A stretch of 64,000 bases of DNA from Motiliproteus sp036960175. Its GTDB lineage: Bacteria; Pseudomonadota; Gammaproteobacteria; Pseudomonadales; Balneatricaceae. The stretch lies in the NCBI GenBank assembly GCA_036960175.1, contig JBALWH010000002.1, positions 124,001 to 188,000 on the forward strand, in the 5' to 3' direction. The position numbers and the translations under genes were made by a program. The notes under the pieces are model-generated. The model ran no database searches, was not told the DNA's origin, and worked only from the letters and a program-made list of their open reading frames with translations. The stretch's first letter is position 1. Each line of letters opens with the position of its first letter. Shown here piece by piece: positions 41,914 to 51,240 of the stretch.

Positions 41914-44900
41914 TTAACGGCGAGCGAGTACCGTTGTCATTATGGCCCGCAGTGCGGCGGGTTTCATCGGTTTATGTAGCATCTGGGCTCCGGATTTTGC
42001 CACTTCTTCCTGTACTTCACTCGTTCGGTCGGCAGTAATGACGATTGAGGGTATCGGCGTGTCCCAGAGTTTCGCTAGCCCTGTCAGTGCCATGACTCCG
42101 GTCTGGGTTTCGCTGAGATGATAATCAGCCAGGATGATATCGGGTTTGAAATCTGTGTCGTTACAGATCGTCAGAGCATCCGCTTCACTGAGGGCGCCTT
42201 TTACCTCACAGTTCCAGCCTTTTAGCAGCGCTGACATGCCTTCAAGAATATTCGGTTCGTTGTCGATGCAGAGTACCTTCATGCCAGCCAGGTTACTGTG
42301 GCGCTTGGTGCCTGCGCCTTTGGTGCGGCGTTGAATTACCTTGGTTGCGTCACCCAGGGGAATGTTTATGCTGAATACGGTGCCGCTGCCCGGCCATGAT
42401 CTTACTTTCAGCGGGTGCCCTAGCATTCGGGCTATGCGTTCGGTAATGGCCAGACCTAACCCTAACCCTCTTACTTGAGAGTGCTTAGGGTTGTCGATGC
42501 GGCGGAATTCTTCAAATACTTCTTTGATTTTGTTATCTGGAATGCCAACACCGGTATCCCAGACTTCAATTAGAAGAAAATCGCCTCTGCGTCGGCAACC
42601 CAGTAGGATTTTTCCAGACTGGGTATAACGAATGGCGTTGGAGAGGAAATTCCGCAGTACTCGGCGCAGCAGTTGTTGATCGCTGTGGATGACGCAATTG
42701 CAGTTGACGCTGCGAAATTCCAGCTTCTTTTCCTTGGCTAGCGCAGTAAATTCCGCCTGTAGAGTGCCAAATAAACCGCCCAATCGGAAATGGGAAAGGT
42801 TAGCTTCCAACGCTCCTGCGTCCAGCTTGGAAATATCCAGCAGGGTAATCAGTAATTCTTCGGCGCTCTTTAACGATCCGTCCAAATTGCTCACTAGTTC
42901 TGAGGTGCTATCACTATGAGCCTGTTGGGAAAGGGCAGAAACAAATAATCTGGCTGCGTTCAGGGGTTGTAGCAGGTCATGACTGGCGGCTGCCAGGAAG
43001 CGGGTTTTGCCTAGATTGGCCGCATCGGCGTCCCCTTTGGCCTGGCGCAACTCGTCCTCGATCAGTGCCCGAATAACGTTTTCCTTACGTAATTCTTTGT
43101 TAATGGCGGAGATAGCATGGGTTCGTTCGTGGACTCGCTGTTCAAGATTTTCATTGGTTTCTTGCAGGGCGATTTCCGCCTTACGGCGTTCGGTTATATC
43201 TTGATACAGGGTGAAGTAGCCAAGAATATCGCCGTACTCGCCGACATGGGGGATGTAGGTTACATCGGCGTAGCGCTCATGGCCGTTACGGGCGGGTAGT
43301 TTGGTTTCGAAACGTTCGCGCTCTCCTTTCAATACTCTGTTGATATAAGGCGAGCGGATTTCATATTCCCGCTCCGAGAGTACCTTGTAGCAAGGGGTGC
43401 CGGTGATAGAGTGACGATCCTCGATGCCGAAGGCTTCGGCATAGGCCTTATTCATAAACAGGAAGCGGCGCTCTTTGTCCAAATAGGCAATCAGCACCGG
43501 AACGTTGTCGGTGTAGATTCGGATGCTTTGCTCGCTTTCTCGTAGTGCTTCTTCGGTGCGTTTGTGAGCAGTAATATCCATGTAGGTGTTAACGTAGCCG
43601 CCGCCGGGCATGGGGTTGCCTTGGACTTCTAAAACGGTGCCGTCTTTTCGGTAGCGAACGTAAGAGTGGGGTTTGCCGGCAGTCAGTACGGCCAGGCGGC
43701 TGGAAACCTGCTCTTCAATATTGCCGGGGCTGTACTCGCCCATTTTGGCGTTATAGCGGAATATTTCGGCGGCGGGGCGGCCCACGCAGATGAGTCCTTC
43801 CGGGTAGTCGAACATCTCTGAATAGCGACGATTCCAAGCGACTAGCCGCAGTTGTTGATCGACTACGCTGATGCCCTGGTTGATGTTCTCAATGGTCGAT
43901 TGCAGTAACGCGCGGTTGAATTGTAGAACCTGTGAGGCTTCGTCGACGATGCTGACCACGTCCCCTAGCTGCATGTCCTTACCGCGCAAGGTGGAAGCAA
44001 TCAGAATGCGGGCAGAGGATGCGCCTATGACACCGGCTAGCAGGCGTTCGGTAAAACTGATGAGGTCAGCATTGGCTTTGTCTCCGGAAAGGGGAGGGTC
44101 TTCGGCCCGTTGCAAGGAATAACCGGTAAAGGCGTGTTGTGTCTTGTTGACGCCAAGAAAGCGTTCCGCCAGTAGTTGCAGGTCGCCCACCGTGGTGGTG
44201 CCGCTGATGGAGTGATCATCGCCTTCACCATAACTGCCATGGGCATCGACGTAGGTGCTGGCTTGAATGCGATCGATTAGCCGTTGGGAGGAAAAGTGGC
44301 TGACCAGGATGTACAGGGTGATATTGGTTACTAAGCTCCAGAAGGTGCAGTGGGTCAAAGGGTCTGCGAATTGCAGTCCGAACAGCGCATCCGGGCGCAG
44401 CCATTCAGACGCCCATAGCGCTTCGGATATTTGTTCGGGGATTAGTCCGGCGTTGCTCATCGTGGGGATAACTAAGGTATAGAGCCAAACCAGGCTGCCA
44501 GAAATTATGCCTGCTAGCGCCCCCTTCCTGGAGCCTCCTTTCCAAGTGACAGCGCCGAAAATAGCCGGTGCAAACTGGGCGACGGCGACAAAGGCCAGCA
44601 GCCCGAAAGAGGCTAGGCTTTCTTCTTCTCCGAGTATCCGATAATAAAAGTAGGCCAGCAGCATCAGGTTGACGATAGTGAGTCGACGTACTTTTAGTAA
44701 GAAGGCTCCTAAGTCTTTTCTCTCGGATAGTTTGAGCCAGGAGATACGCAGTAGCATGGGCATGACAATATCGTTACAGACCATAGTGCTGAGGGTGATA
44801 GTGGCAACGATGACCATGGAGGTAGCCGCAGAAAGGCCTCCGATAAAGGCGAATAGCGCCAGATTTTGGTTGCCCCCGAATAGCGGCAGGCTCAGCACAA

Positions 44901-45843
44901 AGGTGTCAGCGTTCACATCGCCATTGGGGAAGGTGAGCATGCCTGCAGTGGCAATAGGAAGCACGAATAAACTCGCTAAAATCAGGTAGATAGGGAAAAC
45001 CCATCGCGCAGTTTTAAGGTCTTTAGGGTCGGCGTTTTCTACCACGGCGACATGGAATTGTCGTGGTAAGCAGATGACAGCGATAGCCGCTAGCAAGGTT
45101 TCGGTCAAGAAGCTGTTTTGGGTGAAATCACGGTGGAAGTTTTTGTTGCTGGCCAGCTCCTCGGCAGCTTTGGTAAATAAATCATTAAAGCCATCGAAGA
45201 TGCCAAAGGTAACAAATAGCCCGACCGCGATAAAGGCTGCTAGCTTGACGATGGACTCAAAAGCGATCGCTAGTACGATGCCTTCATGGTGCTCGGTGGC
45301 GTCAATATGGCGGGTCCCGAACAGAATGGAAAAAAGGGCCATCAGTAACGCCACGAACAGGGCGGTATCGCTACCGGCGGCAGCGGCAGTAGCGTCGCTG
45401 CCGGATAGGGCATTAAAACTGATGGCCACCGCTTTCAGCTGCAGGGCGATGTAAGGCACGATGCCCAATACCGCGATACAGGTGACTAATACCGCCAAAC
45501 TCTGGCTTTTGCCGTAGCGTGAGGCGATGAAGTCAGAGATGGTGGTGATGTTTTGCTGTTTGCTGACCCGAATGATCTTGATAAATACCTGCCAGCCGAT
45601 GACGAAAGTGATAATCGGGCCTAGGTAGGTGGCAAGAAACTCCCAGCCGCTGCTGGAGGCTCGGCCGACGGCACCATAGAAGGTCCAGGAGGTGGCGTAA
45701 ACGGCAAGGGAAAGGCTGTAAACCAAGGGTCTGGTTTTGGAGTTGAGTAGCTCTTTGGCATGGTTGTCGCCGTAATAAGCTATGGCAAATAATAGGCCTA
45801 CGTAGCTTAGCGAGATAATGATAATAAACCAGCCGTCAAGCAT
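41914..45843 (-). CDS. crbS: Hybrid sensor histidine kinase with sodium:solute symporter domain, CrbS/MxtR family
   Basis: This 1309-residue protein is a transporter fused to a sensor kinase. Residues about 1-520 form a sodium:solute symporter domain with some 13 helices (YATSWTFYGAVGRASSSGWEF near the start). Two PAS domains follow (about 645-760 and 775-890), then a coiled segment, HisKA with H955 in FLAAASHDLLQPLNAARL, HATPase (GVGIPDNKI, GLGLGLAITERIA) and a receiver with D1240 in IILADYHLSETQ. CrbS-type proteins sense acetate or its uptake and phosphorylate CrbR. The gene converges on crbR and is divergent from the DUF4212/symporter pair. Confidence 0.92.
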   Translation of the reverse strand: MLDGWFIIIISLSYVGLLFAIAYYGDNHAKELLNSKTRPLVYSLSLAVYATSWTFYGAVGRASSSGWEFLATYLGPIITFVIGWQVFIKIIRVSKQQNITTISDFIASRYGKSQSLAVLVTCIAVLGIVPYIALQLKAVAISFNALSGSDATAAAAGSDTALFVALLMALFSILFGTRHIDATEHHEGIVLAIAFESIVKLAAFIAVGLFVTFGIFDGFNDLFTKAAEELASNKNFHRDFTQNSFLTETLLAAIAVICLPRQFHVAVVENADPKDLKTARWVFPIYLILASLFVLPIATAGMLTFPNGDVNADTFVLSLPLFGGNQNLALFAFIGGLSAATSMVIVATITLSTMVCNDIVMPMLLRISWLKLSERKDLGAFLLKVRRLTIVNLMLLAYFYYRILGEEESLASFGLLAFVAVAQFAPAIFGAVTWKGGSRKGALAGIISGSLVWLYTLVIPTMSNAGLIPEQISEALWASEWLRPDALFGLQFADPLTHCTFWSLVTNITLYILVSHFSSQRLIDRIQASTYVDAHGSYGEGDDHSISGTTTVGDLQLLAERFLGVNKTQHAFTGYSLQRAEDPPLSGDKANADLISFTERLLAGVIGASSARILIASTLRGKDMQLGDVVSIVDEASQVLQFNRALLQSTIENINQGISVVDQQLRLVAWNRRYSEMFDYPEGLICVGRPAAEIFRYNAKMGEYSPGNIEEQVSSRLAVLTAGKPHSYVRYRKDGTVLEVQGNPMPGGGYVNTYMDITAHKRTEEALRESEQSIRIYTDNVPVLIAYLDKERRFLFMNKAYAEAFGIEDRHSITGTPCYKVLSEREYEIRSPYINRVLKGERERFETKLPARNGHERYADVTYIPHVGEYGDILGYFTLYQDITERRKAEIALQETNENLEQRVHERTHAISAINKELRKENVIRALIEDELRQAKGDADAANLGKTRFLAAASHDLLQPLNAARLFVSALSQQAHSDSTSELVSNLDGSLKSAEELLITLLDISKLDAGALEANLSHFRLGGLFGTLQAEFTALAKEKKLEFRSVNCNCVIHSDQQLLRRVLRNFLSNAIRYTQSGKILLGCRRRGDFLLIEVWDTGVGIPDNKIKEVFEEFRRIDNPKHSQVRGLGLGLAITERIARMLGHPLKVRSWPGSGTVFSINIPLGDATKVIQRRTKGAGTKRHSNLAGMKVLCIDNEPNILEGMSALLKGWNCEVKGALSEADALTICNDTDFKPDIILADYHLSETQTGVMALTGLAKLWDTPIPSIVITADRTSEVQEEVAKSGAQMLHKPMKPAALRAIMTTVLARR

Positions 45844-46194
45844 AGCGACTCCCGTGGGTTTGTCGGTAGGGTGGCCGACCTGATCAAATCAAAGAGCAAT
45901 AAGCTTCTAGTGTATTCGTGTTCTTGTCAAAACCAAGTTGGTCGTAAGCGCAGATAGTTATCACTTAATGATTTTTAATGACTCTTGATGTTTATCGCAT
46001 CGATCTTTCTAACTATTTGAATAATGGTTCTTTATTTAATTTTGCGGTTGTTGTAGTGTCGGTCTTTAGTCTAATCAGAGACTAAAGTCGTGATTTTTTT
46101 GACGGCACTATTTGGTAGATTGCACGTGTGATTTCTCCACCGGAAATTGAATAACAATAACTCCATCAAATTAATGAAATGAAAGGAAGGTGCC
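45844..46194. other. Divergent promoter region between crbS and the symporter genes
   Basis: This 351-bp gene-free region must hold promoters for both directions. The clear element is the 9-6-9 inverted repeat at 46064-46087. The rest is AT-rich. A GAAAGGAAGG ribosome site precedes the DUF4212 ATG. Confidence 0.6.
46064..46087. promoter_or_regulatory. Inverted repeat CTTTAGTCT-N6-AGACTAAAG upstream of the symporter genes
   Basis: The two 9-bp arms are perfectly complementary with a 6-bp spacer (AATCAG). It lies 108 bp upstream of the DUF4212 start and 221 bp upstream of crbS. It shares the half-site GTCTAA/TTAGAC with the second acs box, so one regulator could bind both (inference). Confidence 0.55.
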
Positions 46195-46455
46195 ATGAGC
46201 CTTACTCCTGAAAAAGCGCAGGCCTACTGGAAGGAAAATATTCGTACTATTTTGTCCTACCTAGTGGTCTGGTTCGTAGTCTCTTTTGGCTGCGGCATCC
46301 TGTTTATCGAACAATTAAATGCGATTCCCTTCTTTGGCTTCAAGCTGGGATTCTGGTTCGCGCAGCAGGGTTCTATTTTTGTGTTCTGTGGTTTGATCGT
46401 TGCTTACGCGGTAAGCATGAACAAGCTAGACGAAAAATACGACGTACACGAATAA
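46195..46455 (+). CDS. DUF4212 small subunit of sodium:solute symporter
   Basis: This 86-residue inner-membrane protein has two hydrophobic helices (about residues 18-38 and 55-75) and the family motifs YWKENIRTIL, GFKLGFWFAQQGSIFVF and MNKLDEKYDV. DUF4212 proteins are encoded just before a dedicated sodium:solute symporter and are taken as its small partner. This differs from the DUF485 protein YjcH that precedes ActP in E. coli. The symporter follows 26 bp downstream. Confidence 0.9.
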   Translation: MSLTPEKAQAYWKENIRTILSYLVVWFVVSFGCGILFIEQLNAIPFFGFKLGFWFAQQGSIFVFCGLIVAYAVSMNKLDEKYDVHE

Positions 46456-46481
46456 CAATAAAGCTATAGGACTACCTAATT

Positions 46482-48305
46482 ATGGGTTCTCAAGATATTC
46501 TCAATTTTGTCTTTATAGGGGCGTCATTCGCACTCTATATCGGTATCGCGATCTGGGCACGCGCCGGATCTACTAAAGAGTTTTACGTGGCGGGCGGTGG
46601 TGTTCATCCGATCGCAAACGGTATGGCGACGGCTGCTGACTGGATGTCTGCAGCGTCATTCATCTCCTTGGCCGGTATCATCTCTTTCATCGGTCGTGAC
46701 GGTGCAGCCTATCTGATGGGTTGGACTGGTGGTTACGTAATGCTGGCAATGTTGCTGGCTCCTTACCTGCGTAAGTTCGGCAAGTTCACTGTGCCAGACT
46801 TCGTTGGTGATCGTTACTATTCCGACACGGCTCGGGTTATCGCGGTAATTTGTACCATCGTCATCTCCTTCACTTATGTGGCAGGTCAGATGCGTGGTGT
46901 TGGTATCGTATTCTCCCGCTTCCTGCACGTTGAAATTAACACCGGTGTTGCTCTCGGTATGGCTATCGTATTCTTCTACGCTGTTCTCGGCGGCATGAAG
47001 GGTATTACCTATACTCAGGTTGCTCAGTACGTTGTACTGATTCTGGCCTTCACTGTGCCTGCACTGTTTCTATCCTTCCAGATCACGGGTCATATCCTGC
47101 CTCAGACTGGTTTGGGTGCTACGCTTGAAAGTGGGCAATCTCTGCTGGCAACAGTCGACAGTTTGTCTACAGATCTTGGTTTCGCGGAATATACTTCAGG
47201 TAAGAAATCCACCTTGGATATGTTCTTCCTGACGGCTGCGCTGATGTGTGGTACTGCGGGTCTGCCTCACGTAATCGTACGTTTCTTCACCGTGCCTACT
47301 GTTAGAGATGCGCGTTCTTCTGCCGGTTGGGCGTTGATGTTTATCGCGATTCTTTACACTGCGATCCCTGGTGTTGCTGCATTCGGTAAGTACAACCTGA
47401 TCAAAACTGTAAACGGTAATGATAATGCAGGTACTGCTTACACCGAAATGCCTTCGTGGTTCAAAAACTGGGAAGACGCGGGTCTGATCGGTTGGAAAGA
47501 CTATAACGGCGACGGTCGAGTTCAGTACGCAGCGGGTAAGGCGTTTGAAGGTAAAGGTAAGCCTGCGTTCGTTGGTGGTGTTGATGACGAGTCAGCTCGC
47601 GGTCAATACGGTGAGCGTCTGGTGACTAATGCATTTAGTGAGGGCAAAGTTGTAGGTAAAGCTCCTTTCGCTAACGAAATCTACGTAGACCGTGACATCA
47701 TGGTTCTGGCTAACCCAGAGATCGCTTCTCTGCCAGGTTGGGTTATCGCTTTGGTTGCTGCTGGTGCGGTTGCTGCGGCACTGTCCACGGCAGCAGGTCT
47801 GTTGCTGGTAATCTCTACCGCTATCTCGCATGACTTGATGAAGACGATTATTAATCCGAACATTACTGACAAGCAAGAGCTGATGTATGCCCGTCTGGCT
47901 GCTGTCGTGGCTATCTTGGTTGCCGGTTACTTTGGTATTAATCCTCCAGGATTCGTTGCGATTGTTGTGGCCTTGGCCTTCGGTCTAGCGGCCTCTTCCT
48001 TCTTCCCTGTGATTATCATGGGCATCTTCATGAAGCGCATGAACAAAGAAGGTGCAATTGCCGGTATGGTTGTTGGTCTAGGTTCGACTATGGCTTACAT
48101 CGTCTACTTTAAGTTCATGGGTGGTACTAAAGACGAGATGTTCATGGGTATATCCCCTGAAGGCTTCGGTACTGTTGGTATGATTCTGAACTTTATCACT
48201 GCGTTTATAGTATCTTCAATGACTCCTCCTCCTCCTCAGGAGATCCAGGACCTCGTTGAAAATATTCGTATCCCACGTGGTGCTGGCGAGTCTCATGATC
48301 ACTAA
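46482..48305 (+). CDS. Sodium:solute symporter, probable acetate or short-chain carboxylate uptake
   Basis: This 607-residue transporter has the sodium:solute symporter fold (about 13 helices; ATAADWMSAASFISLAGII, GGMKGITYTQVAQY, AALSTAAGLLLVISTAISHDLM). It belongs to the subfamily paired with DUF4212 rather than to classic ActP. A long loop at about residues 315-410 contains D340-Y-N-G-D-G-R-V, the shape of an EF-hand or dockerin calcium loop. Neighbours (acs, crbR, crbS) point to acetate or a related acid as substrate. The C-terminus is cytoplasmic and His/Glu-rich. The gene is followed by a terminator. Confidence 0.88.
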   Translation: MGSQDILNFVFIGASFALYIGIAIWARAGSTKEFYVAGGGVHPIANGMATAADWMSAASFISLAGIISFIGRDGAAYLMGWTGGYVMLAMLLAPYLRKFGKFTVPDFVGDRYYSDTARVIAVICTIVISFTYVAGQMRGVGIVFSRFLHVEINTGVALGMAIVFFYAVLGGMKGITYTQVAQYVVLILAFTVPALFLSFQITGHILPQTGLGATLESGQSLLATVDSLSTDLGFAEYTSGKKSTLDMFFLTAALMCGTAGLPHVIVRFFTVPTVRDARSSAGWALMFIAILYTAIPGVAAFGKYNLIKTVNGNDNAGTAYTEMPSWFKNWEDAGLIGWKDYNGDGRVQYAAGKAFEGKGKPAFVGGVDDESARGQYGERLVTNAFSEGKVVGKAPFANEIYVDRDIMVLANPEIASLPGWVIALVAAGAVAAALSTAAGLLLVISTAISHDLMKTIINPNITDKQELMYARLAAVVAILVAGYFGINPPGFVAIVVALAFGLAASSFFPVIIMGIFMKRMNKEGAIAGMVVGLGSTMAYIVYFKFMGGTKDEMFMGISPEGFGTVGMILNFITAFIVSSMTPPPPQEIQDLVENIRIPRGAGESHDH

Positions 48306-48355
48306 GTGATCTGGTGATTAAGGCTTGATCGTTTAGATTAAGCCTTGATTGAGAG

Positions 48356-48391
48356 GGGCGCACTGGCAGTAGCTGCAGTGCGCCCTTTTTT
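48356..48391 (+). terminator. Terminator after the symporter gene
   Basis: A perfect 10-bp stem GGGCGCACTG/CAGTGCGCCC with a 10-nt loop is followed by six T residues. A weaker AAGGCTT/AAGCCTT hairpin precedes it. The next gene starts only 20 bp after it, so that gene depends on read-through or on a promoter within the symporter gene. Confidence 0.9.
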
Positions 48392-48410
48392 GTATTTTTA
48401 AGGAATGGAA

Positions 48411-50234
48411 ATGCCGACAGATTTCAATGTAGATAATTTACCTTTTAGTCTTCTGGACGAGAGAGAGCGGACTGTTCTCAAAAATAATCTGGACATTGCT
48501 TATTACCAAAAAGGTGAGTACCTGATTACTGCAGGAGAGCCGCCAGAGGGTCTGTTTATTATCCTCAAGGGGCAGGTTCGTGAGAGCGAAGTCAAGCAGG
48601 AAGGGGTTGATGAGCACGTTTTTGTTCACTATACGAACGAAGATTATTTCGGTGCTTGGTCAGCGCTAAAAGGTAAGGCTATTCACAATTTTGTCGCAGA
48701 AGAGGAGACCATTTCCCATATTCTGCCTACCAAGGTTTTGCTGGAGTTGGTTTATAGCAATCCTCGTTTTAGTGATTATTTTAGTCGCACGCTAGCCGCT
48801 AAAACTGAATTGCATGCAGAGCATGGTGGCGAAGACCAGGGGATGGCTGAGTTTATGCTTGCCCAGGTTGATGGTGATTGTATGCGTGCCCCCCTGGTGC
48901 TGCAGGAGGGCGCGTCGATTCGTGAAACCACTGAGCTGATGCGTGATAAGCACGTGGACTGTGTGCTGGTTAAAAAGGGTGCTCGCCATGGCATCGTTAC
49001 CGGCACCGATCTGCTGAATGCCGTGGTTTTAAAAGAGATGCCTCGCGATACGGATATTTCGGAAATTGCTACCTATCGCCTGATATCGGTGGAAGCTGGA
49101 GATTATCTATTTAATGCATTGATCTTGATGACTCAGCAGCATATCGAGCGCGTCGTGGTGATGAAAGATCACCAGTTGCTGGGGATTATCGAGCTAGCTG
49201 ATGTGCTGAGTTATTTTTCGAGCCACTCTCATGTGATCGGTCTGCGGATCGAAAGGGCCAAGACGGTAGAAGAATTGTCAACGGCAGCTAATGGGCTTAA
49301 TGACCTGATTCGCTCTTTGCTTTCCCATGGTGTTAAGGCTCGTTTCGCGATGGACCTCATCTCAGCGATGAATGAGCGGGTAATGGCGAAGCTGTTTGCT
49401 TTGCTGGTGCCGGAAGACGTGCAGGGGCATGTTTGTCTGGTAGTGATGGGTAGTGAGGGTCGTGGTGAGCAGATAATGAAGACCGATCAGGATAATGGCA
49501 TCATCATGCGTGATGGGCTGGATTGGCCAGATCGGGAGCGCACGTTACAGAAGTTTACCGAGGTGTTGATTGAGTTCGGTTACCCCAAGTGTCCGGGTAA
49601 CATTATGGTGTCTAATCCTTACTGGGTTAAGAGCCTGAGTGACTGGTCTAGTCGTATGAATGAATGGGCTGTTACCTGTGAAGGTGATGCCCAAATGAAC
49701 CTGGCTATTGCGGTGGATGCCAAGCCGGTTGCTGGTAACCCGGCATTGTTTAAGGCTGCCCGTAACTGGTTCCTGCGCAAGATGCAGAATAATGATGTGT
49801 TTTTCTCCCACTTTGCTAAGGCTTGCCTGGAGTTTGATACGCCCCTAACTTTTTTTGGTGGGCTCAAGAGTAAGGGCCAGGGTATCGATATTAAGAAGGG
49901 AGGCGTGTTTCCTATTGTTCATGGAGTCCGGACCATGGCCTTGCAGAATCGCGTGCTGGAGACAAATACCTTTAAGCGTATAGATTCTCTAATAGAAAGT
50001 GCTGTGATGACAAAGAGTCAAGGTCGTGATCTTGTCGAAGCTCTATCGATCTTTGTACAAATCCGGCTGCGTCAGCAGATGATTCGTTTTGACAGTGAGG
50101 ATTTTAATGAGTCGCCGAATATGGTTGTTATTGATGACCTGGACCGGCTCGAGAAAGACCTGCTGCGTGAGGCCTTGCATGTGGTCAAAGAGTTTAAGAA
50201 ACACTTGGCTCTGCGCTACCATCTAGAGCGATAG
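48411..50234 (+). CDS. cNMP-binding / CBS / DUF294 nucleotidyltransferase-like protein
   Basis: This 607-residue soluble signalling protein has four parts. Residues about 15-130 are a cyclic-nucleotide-binding fold (GEYLITAGEPPEGLFIILKGQVRES). About 155-275 are two CBS repeats, which often bind AMP or ATP. About 310-440 are a nucleotidyltransferase-like DUF294 domain with GSEGRGEQ at about 347 and TDQDN at about 359. The C-terminal helical domain follows. DUF294 proteins resemble the GlnD uridylyltransferase domain, but their target is unknown. I chose ATG 48411, since the ATG at 48405 sits too close to the AAGGA site. An exonuclease gene follows. Confidence 0.88.
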   Translation: MPTDFNVDNLPFSLLDERERTVLKNNLDIAYYQKGEYLITAGEPPEGLFIILKGQVRESEVKQEGVDEHVFVHYTNEDYFGAWSALKGKAIHNFVAEEETISHILPTKVLLELVYSNPRFSDYFSRTLAAKTELHAEHGGEDQGMAEFMLAQVDGDCMRAPLVLQEGASIRETTELMRDKHVDCVLVKKGARHGIVTGTDLLNAVVLKEMPRDTDISEIATYRLISVEAGDYLFNALILMTQQHIERVVVMKDHQLLGIIELADVLSYFSSHSHVIGLRIERAKTVEELSTAANGLNDLIRSLLSHGVKARFAMDLISAMNERVMAKLFALLVPEDVQGHVCLVVMGSEGRGEQIMKTDQDNGIIMRDGLDWPDRERTLQKFTEVLIEFGYPKCPGNIMVSNPYWVKSLSDWSSRMNEWAVTCEGDAQMNLAIAVDAKPVAGNPALFKAARNWFLRKMQNNDVFFSHFAKACLEFDTPLTFFGGLKSKGQGIDIKKGGVFPIVHGVRTMALQNRVLETNTFKRIDSLIESAVMTKSQGRDLVEALSIFVQIRLRQQMIRFDSEDFNESPNMVVIDDLDRLEKDLLREALHVVKEFKKHLALRYHLER

Positions 50235-50311
50235 TAGCTCCAGGCGGGCAAATATAAAATTTGGATTTATATCGGGGCTACCCCGGAGCGAAGTGCTAGG
50301 AGAGTGTGGCG

Positions 50312-50935
50312 ATGATCATTCCCCGTAAGTTCAGGGTTATGAGGGAGAGGAAGCAGCATCGGGATGGTCCTTATGGGCACATCTTTGAGCCCTATAAGGG
50401 AGACGAAGTGGTGTCGCTAGACTGTGAGACTACCAGTCTAGACGTTAAACAGGGCGAGATACTGTCAATTGGTGCGGTGCGAATTAAAGGTAGCCGAGTG
50501 AAAACCAGTGATCGCCTGGATATCAAGCTCAGGCCGCCGCAGAGTCTGACCGGTGATTCCATCAAGATCCATCGTATTCGGGCTGTGGATCTGTCTGATG
50601 GCATCGAGTTAGAGGACGCGCTGGAGCAGGTTCTGGCGTTTGTCGGTAATCGTCCGATTTTGGGTTACTACGTCAATTATGATATCAAAATGTTGGATAA
50701 GTTTTTGCGCCCCAGTCTTGGCTTTGGTCTGCCGAATAAAGCCATAGAGTTATCCCATGTTTATCACGATATCGTTAAATGGAAATCAGTAGGCGGCGAT
50801 GTTGATCTCCGCTTTGACACTATTGCCAGCAAGTTGGATCTTCCTATCTTGCAGCGTCATACGGCGCTGGGGGATGCTATTACCGTGGCGTTGATGTACG
50901 TGCGGTTAAAATACGGTCAGGCCCCAACGCCATAG
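50312..50935 (+). CDS. DEDDh 3'-5' exonuclease (DnaQ-like)
   Basis: This 207-residue exonuclease has the three ExoIII motifs: D37-x-E39 in VVSLDCETTSL, a second motif in GYYVNYDIKMLDKFL, and H-x4-D in RHTALGDAITVALMY. It is the DEDDh fold used by DnaQ and by small exoribonucleases. It lies 77 bp after the cNMP/CBS/DUF294 gene, a pairing I recall next to acetate symporters in related bacteria. Substrate and partner are unknown. ATG 50312 is preferred over GTG 50306 because AGGAGAG then lies at a better distance. Confidence 0.88.
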   Translation: MIIPRKFRVMRERKQHRDGPYGHIFEPYKGDEVVSLDCETTSLDVKQGEILSIGAVRIKGSRVKTSDRLDIKLRPPQSLTGDSIKIHRIRAVDLSDGIELEDALEQVLAFVGNRPILGYYVNYDIKMLDKFLRPSLGFGLPNKAIELSHVYHDIVKWKSVGGDVDLRFDTIASKLDLPILQRHTALGDAITVALMYVRLKYGQAPTP

Positions 50936-51124
50936 TCAGTTCGTGATCTGTTGTCGGTTTAGATCGTATTTTTGTACCCTGCTGTATGGTCGTTTAATTA
51001 TTTCATCGTTTGGATGGGTCGATTAGGCGGCTTTCTTTTCTCCTTCGTTCGGGTTCTCCGGGCGGGCGCTATTCTTGAGTTTAAGCTGTTGGTAGTTAGC
51101 GGCGGCTGCCGGTATTTATTATTC

Positions 51125-51140
51125 TGGCCTGAAATGTGCA
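51125..51140 (+). promoter_or_regulatory. Candidate sigma54 promoter of fliE operon
   Basis: TGGCCTGAAATGTGCA has GG and GC twelve bases apart and fits TGGC-N8-TGCA. It lies 150 bp upstream of fliE. The match is weaker than those of flgB and flgF. Confidence 0.6.
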
Positions 51141-51240
51141 TTATTATTCGTATCAAATACCGACCTATAGCTAAGACTCTCTGTATGTGACAATTAATTG
51201 TCGAATGTTGTGGGTGTATAAAAATAATTCGGTATAATTT

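Noticed and set aside
50972..51190. 72-residue plus-strand frame before fliE
   Set aside because: It spans the candidate sigma54 site, lacks a ribosome site and has no recognisable motif.
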